Shown here: in pieces, positions 7,468 through 13,893 of the stretch
How the letters are laid out: every line of letters begins with the position of its first letter
Position numbering within the stretch: the stretch's first letter is position 1
NCBI GenBank assembly: GCA_022565015.1
Contig: JADFKI010000028.1
Coordinates: forward strand, 1-18,831
Direction of reading: 5' to 3'
Length of the DNA stretch: 18,831 bases
Source: Chloroflexota bacterium
Lineage (GTDB): Bacteria > Chloroflexota > Dehalococcoidia > Lucifugimonadales > JADFKI01
Program-made: the position numbers and the translations under genes
The notes under the pieces: generated by a model
Database searches by the model: none
Told to the model about the DNA's origin: nothing
Seen by the model: the letters and a program-made list of their open reading frames with translations, nothing else

Positions 7468-7899
7468 TCAGCCTGGTGGTGCGATATATGCCGCCAGGTG
7501 TGTCGCGGCATGAGAAGACTCAAGGATTAGACATTGATCACCGTTTTTGCCCGAAGGTACCGGCCCGGCGGACCACGTCTCGAGCAACCCCGATACCAGC
7601 TTCGTCAGGTGGGCGGCGCTCGTCGACTCGTCGTTGGCACGCTGAAGCACCTTTAGCTGGTCCAATGACAGGCCATACTCCGACCCCAACTCTTCGATGA
7701 ACCGTGCCGTGCCCTTCATGCCCAGAGCGTGGGTGTTAGACCTCTCCTCAGGTAGACGAATACCGGAGTCAATTGCCATCCAGCCGAGCAGGCATCGCCT
7801 CACGCCTGATTCGCCATGTAGCTCGTAGGCGTGAGCGCATGTCTCGTTCGCGTGTCTCTTTGCTACGGTCTCTATCCTGGCGTAAGACATTGATTTCAC
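7468..7899 (-). CDS. Unrecognised 143-aa protein
   Basis: I do not recognise this family. The residue composition looks like a real, mostly helical cytoplasmic protein: for example RIETVAKRHANETCAHAYEL near the N-terminus, GMKGTARFIEELGSEYGL in the middle and LDQLKVLQRANDES after it. There is no signal peptide or membrane span. Start choice: GAGGTGG at 7905-7911 (minus strand) is 5 nt from a GTG at 7899, so I prefer that. The ATG at 7890 and a GTG at 7908 are alternatives that change only a few residues. It is followed after about 150 nt by the zinc-ribbon gene on the same strand, which may or may not be in the same unit. Overlapping plus-strand frames are rich in Arg, Ser and Pro and look like shadows. 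Confidence 0.55.
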   Translation of the reverse strand: MKSMSYARIETVAKRHANETCAHAYELHGESGVRRCLLGWMAIDSGIRLPEERSNTHALGMKGTARFIEELGSEYGLSLDQLKVLQRANDESTSAAHLTKLVSGLLETWSAGPVPSGKNGDQCLILESSHAATHLAAYIAPPG

Positions 7900-8156
7900 C
7901 GGGGCCACCTCGCGTTTATACTGCCGGTCATCGGCGCTGATAGAGCGCCCTTATGTGTAGGTAATCCGAATCTGCCCGACGTAAGCGTGCCTGTACCGTG
8001 ACCGATTAGGCATTAAAAGGCGAGTGTGTTAAATTAAACGCGAACCGGGCCAGGGCCGGATTCGGCGGCGCATGGCGGTCACACGGAGACGGCCTCAGGC
8101 TGCGATTGAGAAGGGCTCCTGGCTCAGGGAATATTTCTACCTTATGGGAGGCAAAA
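7900..8156. other. Divergent intergenic region
   Basis: Gap of 257 nt between the leftward unknown gene and the rightward hydrolase gene. It should hold both promoters. An AT-rich palindrome-like patch (TTAAATTAA, near 8028-8036) lies in an otherwise GC-rich stretch. I see no convincing small gene or strong hairpin. Confidence 0.4.
8106..8135 (+). promoter_or_regulatory. Candidate promoter for the hydrolase gene
   Basis: TTGAGA (8106-8111, 5 of 6), an 18-nt spacer and AATATT (8130-8135, 4 of 6). It would start transcription near 8142, leaving a very short leader that still contains the ribosome site GGGAGG. Weak on its own; matched by eye. Confidence 0.3.
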
Positions 8157-8906
8157 ATGGCTGATTACGAAGGATTGCTGGCAGAAAGTATCCGCATGAA
8201 GGGTCACAACGGCGACGAGTTAGACGCCTACCTGGCCAGGCCGCTGGGAGCAGGCCCGTTCCCAGGCGTCGTGCTGATTCACCACATGCCTGGCTGGGAC
8301 GAGGCTTCCAAGGAGATGGTCCGCAAGTTCGCGTTCAACGGGTACATCTGCATCTCCTCCAACCTGCACTATAGGATCGGCCCGGGCTCACTCGATGATG
8401 TCACGGCGGCTGTCCGCACTGCCGGAGGGACGCCGGACGAGCAGTTCCTGGGCGATTTCAGAGGAGCGATGGCCCACCTGCGCGCCCTGCCCTACCACAA
8501 CGGCAAGATCGGCTGCATAGGATTTTGCTCTGGAGGGCGACAGTCCTACATCGCTGCGGGGAGCGTCTCAGACTTGGATGCCGCCGTCGACTGCTGGGGC
8601 GGCCGAGTCGTCATGGCCCCTGAAGACCTGAGTGACCGGCAGCCCGTGGCGCCCATCGACATGACGCCGAATATCAACTGCCCGGTCTTGGGCCTCTTCG
8701 GCAACGATGATGTGGCGCCATCGCCGGAGCAGGTCGACCAGCAAGAGGAGGCCTTGAAGGCAAACAACAAGACCTACGAGTTCCACAGGTACGACGGCGC
8801 AGGGCACGGCTTTTTCGCCGTGGACAGGCCCAGCTATCGACCGGAGCAGGCCACGGACGGCTGGGGTCACGTGTTCAACTGGTTCGGAAAGTATCTGACA
8901 GCATAG
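8157..8906 (+). CDS. Dienelactone hydrolase family protein
   Basis: Cytoplasmic alpha/beta hydrolase of 249 aa, usual length for the family. The catalytic Cys-Asp-His triad of dienelactone hydrolases is visible: nucleophile Cys124 in IGFCSGGR, acid Asp184 or Asp185 in GLFGNDDVAPSPE, and base His217 in GAGHGFF. The early strand PGVVLIHHMPGWDE (36-49) contributes the oxyanion region. Family members hydrolyse carboxymethylenebutenolide in aromatic-ring breakdown, but many relatives act on other esters, so the substrate is not assigned. The ATG at 8157 has an excellent ribosome site, GGGAGG at 8146-8151, so the in-frame upstream codon at 8106 was not used. The gene stands alone, 113 nt before the next gene. 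Confidence 0.9.
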   Translation: MADYEGLLAESIRMKGHNGDELDAYLARPLGAGPFPGVVLIHHMPGWDEASKEMVRKFAFNGYICISSNLHYRIGPGSLDDVTAAVRTAGGTPDEQFLGDFRGAMAHLRALPYHNGKIGCIGFCSGGRQSYIAAGSVSDLDAAVDCWGGRVVMAPEDLSDRQPVAPIDMTPNINCPVLGLFGNDDVAPSPEQVDQQEEALKANNKTYEFHRYDGAGHGFFAVDRPSYRPEQATDGWGHVFNWFGKYLTA

Positions 8907-9019
8907 GGAATCTCGCGGACCTCCTCGCCTCTTAACAGACGCAATCCGGTACACTTTTTACATCGCGCGCGCGGTGGAGGTCAGAGTCGGCGCAATGATA
9001 ATCACCCAGGAGAAGATAC

Positions 9020-9295
9020 ATGTGCACGTGGATAACTGAGAAAACAAAGGTGAAGGGAAGCGGCAAGAGCGCCAAGGGCTGGATTACGCTCACGGAGGCC
9101 AGGGTCTATTACGACCACCCCTTTTTCACTGCCGCGGAACACACCCTGAACATCGACTTCGTGGACGAGAATCAGGGTATAGACGCCCGAGTTGCCGTGG
9201 AGCTCGACGAGGCTTCGGCCAGGTCGCTGGTCGAGAAGATCCTGGCCGCACTGGAAAGCGGCGCTGAGGGCCACAGCCTGCCCAAGTCGGCGTAA
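9020..9295 (+). CDS. DUF6295-like small protein
   Basis: 91-aa protein beginning MCTWITEKTKVKGSGKSAKGW and continuing with YYDHPFFTAAEHTLNIDFVD, then a C-terminal helix (ARVAVELDEASARSLVEKIL). The pattern of an N-terminal MCT, a glycine-rich turn, a DHP-AEHTLNIDF core and an ARVAVELD helix is what I recall for DUF6295, a conserved family without known function in actinobacteria and Chloroflexota. No signal peptide. His and acidic residues in the core could bind a metal, but that is speculation. AGGAG at 9008-9012 sits 7 nt before the ATG, a strong start. Confidence 0.8.
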   Translation: MCTWITEKTKVKGSGKSAKGWITLTEARVYYDHPFFTAAEHTLNIDFVDENQGIDARVAVELDEASARSLVEKILAALESGAEGHSLPKSA

Positions 9296-9308
9296 TCAGA
9301 CTGTCATG

Positions 9309-9376
9309 ACAGGCCTGGAATACGATCCCTGACCAAGTTATAGTCCGTCTGGACCGGAGAAAAAAACCAGGCCTGT
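9309..9376. repeat. 10-bp inverted repeat ACAGGCCTGG / CCAGGCCTGT
   Basis: ACAGGCCTGG (9309-9318) and its exact reverse complement CCAGGCCTGT (9367-9376) bracket a 48-nt stretch. That stretch contains TATAGT (9339-9344, 5 of 6 to a -10 element) and the purine run GGAGAAAAAAA. Each arm also contains the 8-bp palindrome CAGGCCTG, so a pair of protein-binding sites is as likely as one long hairpin. Confidence 0.4.
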
Positions 9377-9404
9377 GCCCGTTGGATTCGAGCGGCGGTT
9401 ATGT

Positions 9405-9731
9405 ATGAGCAGCGCATTTAACGATTGGCAGTCCTCGCCGAGACGCTTCTTCGGCAAGGCCATCGACGTGGAGGTCGAGGGCGAGGTGCACCGGCCGGCG
9501 TCGTTCAGCTTCGACGGTGAGACCCATGTCGTCAAGGAGATACTGTTTTATAGGCAGGATTACGGATTCGGCAAGGAGTCTGACAGGCGTCACAAGTGGT
9601 GGCAGCGACATCACCGCAACTACTACCGTGTCAGGACGGAAGAGGACAAGCTCTTCGAGATTTATCACGACCGAGGCGCCTCCTCGGAGCACAAGAATTA
9701 CCGCCGGTGGTACGTTACTCGCCAGTTCTGA
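9405..9731 (+). CDS. DUF6504-like small basic protein
   Basis: 108-aa protein starting MSSAFNDWQSSPRRFFGKAI. The core resembles DUF6504 as I recall it: an F-x-G-x-x-I-x-V start, PASFSFDGETHVVKEIL, then WWQRHHRNYYRVRTEEDKLFEIYHDR and a closing RRWYVTR. It is rich in Arg, His, Tyr and Trp, which suggests nucleic-acid contact. In actinobacteria such domains occur next to or fused with translesion-polymerase genes, but no such partner is visible here. The start is uncertain: the ATG at 9405 has a poor ribosome site, and an in-frame GTG at 9375 would add 10 residues. Confidence 0.7.
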   Translation: MSSAFNDWQSSPRRFFGKAIDVEVEGEVHRPASFSFDGETHVVKEILFYRQDYGFGKESDRRHKWWQRHHRNYYRVRTEEDKLFEIYHDRGASSEHKNYRRWYVTRQF

Positions 9732-9736
9732 ATTTT

Positions 9737-9765
9737 TTGGCCTTTTTGGCTACGTGACTTAATAT
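9737..9765 (+). promoter_or_regulatory. Candidate promoter of the transcarbamylase operon
   Basis: TTGGCC (9737-9742, 4 of 6), 17-nt spacer, TAATAT (9760-9765, 4 of 6). Transcription would begin near 9772, leaving about 18 nt before the ATG at 9790. It lies in the 58-nt gap between the DUF6504-like gene and the operon. Matched by eye. Confidence 0.4.
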
Positions 9766-9789
9766 GCCGTACGTCAGCACTCTCAGCGT

Positions 9790-10854
9790 ATGACCTCATT
9801 CACGGCTCGTTCCGCCGAACAGACGGCGGCAGATAGTGGTACGCCGCTCGTCTTCGAGGTGCTGTCCTACGGACCGGGCGTGCGGGAGTTTGTCAGCAGG
9901 CCCACGGGATCCGGCAAGGTCGTCGCCGTTTTTAGGCGCGTGCTCTACCTGCGAGAGCTCGACGGCGGCATGATCTGCATCGCTCACGAAAACGCCCACG
10001 ACGCGCCTCTGACCATACGCGCGGCCATACCCCGCCAATTTGATTTCGATGAATTTGGGATATCCACCGGCATGCCGGTCGGTCGCGCCACCGAGAACGA
10101 ATTGCACATCGCAGGCCGGGTCGTGCTCGTGATGTCGGATGCCGCGGAATGGCGCCCGGCCAAGGTTTCAGCGTCGGCGACGGTGGGGCAAGTCCTGAAC
10201 GGGCTGAGACGAGTCTCATTCGAGCTGGGCAGACACGCTCCGGCTATTGGGCTGGCGCCCCTGGTCCCGCAGGTCGAGAGTCTTGTCAACGAAAAGATGC
10301 CGCGACCGGCTCCGGACACCGGACTGCTGGACGCCGCCCTTCCCGCCGTCGAGCAGCTCGTGAGATCGGTGCGGCTGCACGATGCGGTCGGCGTTGATGC
10401 CGCCGTCAAGAGACTCCTGGGACTGGGCCCTGGCCTCACGCCGTCAGGGGACGACTTTCTGTGCGGCTTCATGGCGGCCGGCATGGCTACATCGAAGGCT
10501 GTGGGCCCTGATAGCCAACGCTCCCGGGATTTCGACGAGGCGATGAGGGACGTCGCGGAGTCCATCTCCCTTCATGCCGCCGGCATGACCACTGAGGTCA
10601 GCGCATCGTTCTTGAAATTCGCGATCCAAGGCATAACGTCATCGGCGGCCCACGATCTGATTTACGGGCTTCTGGACGCAGGCGACGAGGGAGAGTCTCT
10701 CTCAGCCGCGTGGGCGTTGACCGAAATCGGACACTCCTCCGGATGGGACTGCCTCTTGGGAACGCTGTTGGGAATGCACCTCTGTCTGGCGCTCCATGCC
10801 CATAGACGGCCGGTCGAAGGCCTCGAATGTTTCGGGCGTAGGACGCGGCCATGA
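9790..10854 (+). CDS. allH: DUF2877 protein, AllH/YahE-like subunit of a carbamoyltransferase complex
   Basis: 354-aa protein with the DUF2877 hallmark GLGPGLTPSGDDFLCGFMA at 211-229, where the Gly-rich turn and the DD pair are the family's signature. The N-terminal half (VFEVLSYGPGVREF, RRVLYLRELDGGMICIAH) and the C-terminal TEIGHSSGWDCLLGTLLGM also fit the family. DUF2877 proteins are encoded beside FdrA and DUF1116 proteins. In E. coli this trio (AllF, AllG, AllH) was identified as oxamic transcarbamylase. The protein is somewhat longer than the roughly 270-290 aa of the E. coli proteins. No Shine-Dalgarno sequence is visible before the ATG and the predicted leader is very short. Its stop overlaps the start of the FdrA gene by four bases (ATGA), so translation is probably coupled. 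The symbol is by family; the exact substrate is not proven. Confidence 0.85.
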   Translation: MTSFTARSAEQTAADSGTPLVFEVLSYGPGVREFVSRPTGSGKVVAVFRRVLYLRELDGGMICIAHENAHDAPLTIRAAIPRQFDFDEFGISTGMPVGRATENELHIAGRVVLVMSDAAEWRPAKVSASATVGQVLNGLRRVSFELGRHAPAIGLAPLVPQVESLVNEKMPRPAPDTGLLDAALPAVEQLVRSVRLHDAVGVDAAVKRLLGLGPGLTPSGDDFLCGFMAAGMATSKAVGPDSQRSRDFDEAMRDVAESISLHAAGMTTEVSASFLKFAIQGITSSAAHDLIYGLLDAGDEGESLSAAWALTEIGHSSGWDCLLGTLLGMHLCLALHAHRRPVEGLECFGRRTRP

Positions 10855-12410
10855 CCGTCACAAACCTGGTGCTGCCCAACCTCTACCGCGACTCGGTCGT
10901 GCTCATGCGTATCTCTCAAGAGCTGGAGAAGCTGGACGGTGTGCAGCGGGCCACGGCCATGATGGGGACGCCCAACAACCGCTCGCTCTTGAACGACGCC
11001 GGACTCCTGACTGACGAAGGTGATACCGCGAGCCCCAACGACCTCATTCTCGCCATCGAGGCGTCTCCGACATTGAATTCTATATCCGTAGTCTCCAGGG
11101 CGCAGGAGCTCCTGAGGGGCGAGACCGTGTCTCGAGGACCTGGGAACGAACACGGTGTCAGGTCCATTAACGGCGCCCTGGAAAACATGCCCGACGCGAA
11201 TCTGGCGCTCATCTCCGTGCCGGGACAGTATGCTGCCTATGAGGCCGCGAAGGCCCTGGACCTCGGCCTGAACGTGTTCCTCTTCAGCGACAACGTGTCG
11301 ATAGAAGACGAGGTAGCACTAAAGACAAAGGCAATGGACTCCGGCCTGCTCATGCTGGGCCCGGACTGCGGCACCGCGGTGGTAGGCGGCATGCCTCTGG
11401 GATTTGCGAACGCGGTTTCCAGGGGTCGAGTGGGACTGGTCTCTGCTTCGGGCACGGGACTCCAACAGGTGATGTGCCTGCTGGACGCGGCCGGTGAAGG
11501 AGTATCGCAGGCCCTCGGAGTCGGTGGTCGGGACCTCGATGACCGGGTCGGCGGCCTGATGATGATGAAATGCCTTGGACTGCTCGATTCCGACCCTGAG
11601 ACGGACGTTATCGTGCTCATCTCGAAGCCGCCGGGGGGTCGGACGCGGCAGCGTGTCCTGGAGGCGCTTTCGCAATGCTCCAAGCCCTGTGTGGTCTGCT
11701 TCCTGGGTGTTGAGAAGAGCCCGGAGGTCCCGGGCGTATATTTCGAGAGTCGGCTCGACGGGACGGCAAGAAGGGCCCTCGAGCTCCTGGGCTCCGGCAG
11801 CGGCACCGACCGGCGGATGGAGGACCCGTTCAACGTGCGGCTTCTCATGGAGCTGGATCAGGGATTGGGAGATTCGAGGCTTATCCGCGGCCTGTACTGC
11901 GGTGGGACGCTTCGTGACGAGGCGCACCTGGTCCTGCGAGAGAATGGCTTTGGCGCGGTCTCTGCCGAGTCCGAGGGGCCGGGAGAAATATCGCTGGTGG
12001 ACCACGAGAGGGGTGGACGCCACAGGCTCGTGGACCTCGGAGACGACTCCCTCACCGTGGGCAGGCCCCATCCGATTATCGACCTTCGTCTGCGCTGCGA
12101 GATGCTGGTCGGTGCGGCCTCCGAGTCGGACGTCGGCATCATTCTCATGGACGTCGTCCTGGGATACGGCGCGCATCCCGACCCCGCGTCCGAGCTGACG
12201 CCCGTGCTGCGCGAATGCCAGGGTATTGCCGAAGACTTGAAACGAGCCCTGGCGGTCGTAATCGTTCTCTGTGGGACCTCGGGCGACCCCCAGTCCGTGG
12301 CTCACCAGAAGGCGGCGCTGGAGTCCGCCGGGGCCATCGTGGTGCGCAGCAACGCGCAGGCCGCGCTGATAGCCGCAGCGCTGGCAAGAGGAGACCTCAG
12401 CCTGGTTTGA
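10851..12410 (+). CDS. fdrA: FdrA/AllF-like subunit, succinyl-CoA-synthetase fold
   Basis: 519-aa protein of the FdrA family, built from succinyl-CoA synthetase alpha-like domains. The Rossmann-type CoA-binding part reads NLALISVPGQYAAYEAAKAL (117-136) and LMLGPDCGTAVVGG (167-180). These are followed by VGLVSASGTGLQQV (194-207), which replaces the phosphohistidine region of true synthetases, and GVGGRDL (223-229). The C-terminal half has the strongly conserved GRPHPIID (404-411) and DVVLGYGAHPDPA (434-446). In E. coli, FdrA (AllF) is the large subunit of oxamic transcarbamylase, which transfers a carbamoyl group between oxalurate and phosphate. The start overlaps the DUF2877 stop. The TGA at 12408-12410 is in the same reading frame as the DUF1116 gene that follows 36 nt later. 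Confidence 0.92.
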   Translation: MTVTNLVLPNLYRDSVVLMRISQELEKLDGVQRATAMMGTPNNRSLLNDAGLLTDEGDTASPNDLILAIEASPTLNSISVVSRAQELLRGETVSRGPGNEHGVRSINGALENMPDANLALISVPGQYAAYEAAKALDLGLNVFLFSDNVSIEDEVALKTKAMDSGLLMLGPDCGTAVVGGMPLGFANAVSRGRVGLVSASGTGLQQVMCLLDAAGEGVSQALGVGGRDLDDRVGGLMMMKCLGLLDSDPETDVIVLISKPPGGRTRQRVLEALSQCSKPCVVCFLGVEKSPEVPGVYFESRLDGTARRALELLGSGSGTDRRMEDPFNVRLLMELDQGLGDSRLIRGLYCGGTLRDEAHLVLRENGFGAVSAESEGPGEISLVDHERGGRHRLVDLGDDSLTVGRPHPIIDLRLRCEMLVGAASESDVGIILMDVVLGYGAHPDPASELTPVLRECQGIAEDLKRALAVVIVLCGTSGDPQSVAHQKAALESAGAIVVRSNAQAALIAAALARGDLSLV

Positions 12411-12431
12411 GTCGTAGACGTAAGGGCCACC

Positions 12432-12439
12432 GAGGAGGG
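12432..12439 (+). promoter_or_regulatory. Strong ribosome-binding site that fixes an ATT start
   Basis: GAGGAGGG is one of the best Shine-Dalgarno matches in the window. The codons after it in the conserved frame are GGT TTA GAG ATT ATT CAA, so 7 nt and 10 nt downstream lie ATT at 12447 and ATT at 12450. No ATG, GTG or TTG occurs in this frame between the FdrA stop (12408-12410) and the GTG at 12531. Confidence 0.7.
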
Positions 12440-12446
12440 TTTAGAG

Positions 12447-13859
12447 ATTATTCAAGACGTTCGCGCGATTAACGTAGGCATCAAGAGCTTTGCCGACACG
12501 CTGACGGGGCTGGGAGCACCGGTCACGCACGTGGACTGGCGACCTCCGGCCGGCGGCGATGAACACCTTATCGGACTGCTCAAGGGGCTTCAAAGGGCGT
12601 CTGCCCGGATAGACGACGCGAACCGCAGGGCCTTCGGTCTCATCAACGGGGCGGACCCCGTGCTGGTCGACATCGCTCACGCCGGTGAGGCGATTCAAGG
12701 GCTGGAGAGCGGGACGCTCCTGCACGCGGGTCCTCCCATTGCGTGGGAAGAGATGTGTGAGCCGATGAAGGGCGCGGTGGTCGGCGCGATTCGATATGAG
12801 CGTTGGGCCGGCAGCGAGGTTGAAGCCGGGGCTATGGTGGATCGCGGCGAGGTCAGGCTGATGCCCAACCACGACTTCGCTGCCGTGGGGCCGATGACCG
12901 GCATCACGAGTCCGTCCATGCCCGTCCTGGTCGTCGAGAACAGGACGCAGGGCAACAGGGCGTACTGCACGATAAACGAGGGCATCGGCAAGGTCATGCG
13001 GTTCGGGGCGAACGACGATGAGGTGATCGACCGTCTCAGGTGGATTGCCGATGTCCTTGCTCCGGCGTTGAGACAGGCGATTCGAAGTGCGGACGGTGTG
13101 GAGCTCCGGCCCATCCTGGCAAGGGCCCTGAGCATGGGCGACGAGATGCACCAGCGTAACGTGGCCGCTACTTCGCTGCTATTCCGAGAGCTGGCCGCCG
13201 GCCTGGCGAGGACCAATGTGATCGGCCTGGACGAGGTGCTGGACTTCCTTGCCCGCAACGACCAGTTTTTCCTCAATCTTGCCATGGCCGCCGGGAAGGC
13301 GACGATGGACCCGGCCGGGGATATTCCGGACTCGACGATCGTGTCCGCCATGAGCCGAAACGGAAGAGACTTCGGCATCCGCGTGGGCGGTGTGGGAAGT
13401 CAGTGGTTCTCGGCGCCCGCGCTCATGCCTCAGGGTCTGTATTTCCCCGGCTATACCGCCGCCGACGCCAACCCCGACATGGGCGACAGCTCGATCATCG
13501 AGACGATGGGTCTGGGCGGATTCGCCATGGGCGGTGCGCCCGCCGTCGTCGGATTCGTGGGAGCGGGCACCTTCCAGGACGCCATGGATTACACGCTGGA
13601 GATGGACGAGATCACCGAGGGGCGGCACGATCACTTCGTCATGCCGACGATGGACTCTCGCGGCGTGCCGTGCGGCATCGACGTGCGCAAGGTCGTCGAG
13701 ACAGGCATAGCGCCAGTGATCAACACCGGAATAGCCCACCGCCTGGCCGGAGTAGGGCAGGTCGGAGCGGGAATCGTTCGCGCGCCGATGGAGTGCTTCA
13801 CGCAGGCGCTGGAAGCGCTGGCCGGGCGTATCTCTTCGCCGTCCGATTCAGACCATTAG
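12447..13859 (+). CDS. allG: DUF1116 protein, AllG/YahG-like subunit, probable ATT start
   Basis: 470 aa if started at ATT 12447. The conserved N-terminus IINxGI-type motif appears as AINVGIKSFADTL (residues 8-20), followed by GAPVTHVDWRPPAGGD, exactly where YlbE/YahG proteins carry it. All of this precedes the first GTG (12531, codon 29), so the true start must lie upstream. Later hallmarks are INGADPVLVDIAHAGE, SGTLLHAGPPIAWEEM, GPMTGITSPSMPVLVVEN, GRDFGIRVGGVGSQWFSAP, GLYFPGYTAADANPDMGDS and HRLAGVGQVGAGIVRAPMEC. Length is close to E. coli YahG (472 aa) and the gene order DUF2877-FdrA-DUF1116 equals yahEFG. It is thought to be part of the active carbamoyltransferase with FdrA and DUF2877. 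It ends 34 nt from the convergent amidase gene. Confidence 0.9.
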   Translation: MIQDVRAINVGIKSFADTLTGLGAPVTHVDWRPPAGGDEHLIGLLKGLQRASARIDDANRRAFGLINGADPVLVDIAHAGEAIQGLESGTLLHAGPPIAWEEMCEPMKGAVVGAIRYERWAGSEVEAGAMVDRGEVRLMPNHDFAAVGPMTGITSPSMPVLVVENRTQGNRAYCTINEGIGKVMRFGANDDEVIDRLRWIADVLAPALRQAIRSADGVELRPILARALSMGDEMHQRNVAATSLLFRELAAGLARTNVIGLDEVLDFLARNDQFFLNLAMAAGKATMDPAGDIPDSTIVSAMSRNGRDFGIRVGGVGSQWFSAPALMPQGLYFPGYTAADANPDMGDSSIIETMGLGGFAMGGAPAVVGFVGAGTFQDAMDYTLEMDEITEGRHDHFVMPTMDSRGVPCGIDVRKVVETGIAPVINTGIAHRLAGVGQVGAGIVRAPMECFTQALEALAGRISSPSDSDH

Positions 13860-13893
13860 TGAAGCAACGCCCGGGCCGTCGGAATTCCGCCTG

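Noticed and set aside
7398..7700. 100-aa plus-strand frame overlapping the unknown 143-aa gene
   Set aside because: Arg/Ser/Pro/Thr-rich composition typical of an antisense shadow, no ribosome site.
11319..12305. 328-aa open frame on the minus strand opposite the FdrA gene
   Set aside because: Lies wholly inside a clearly conserved plus-strand gene; composition rich in His, Arg, Gln and Pro without motifs, typical of a GC-rich antisense shadow.
12695..13378. 227-aa minus-strand frame opposite the DUF1116 gene
   Set aside because: Shadow of a strongly conserved gene; Ser/Arg-rich with no motif.
12531..13859. GTG at 12531 as start of the DUF1116 gene
   Set aside because: It would remove the conserved INVGI...VDWRPP N-terminus and has no Shine-Dalgarno sequence, whereas a strong one lies upstream.
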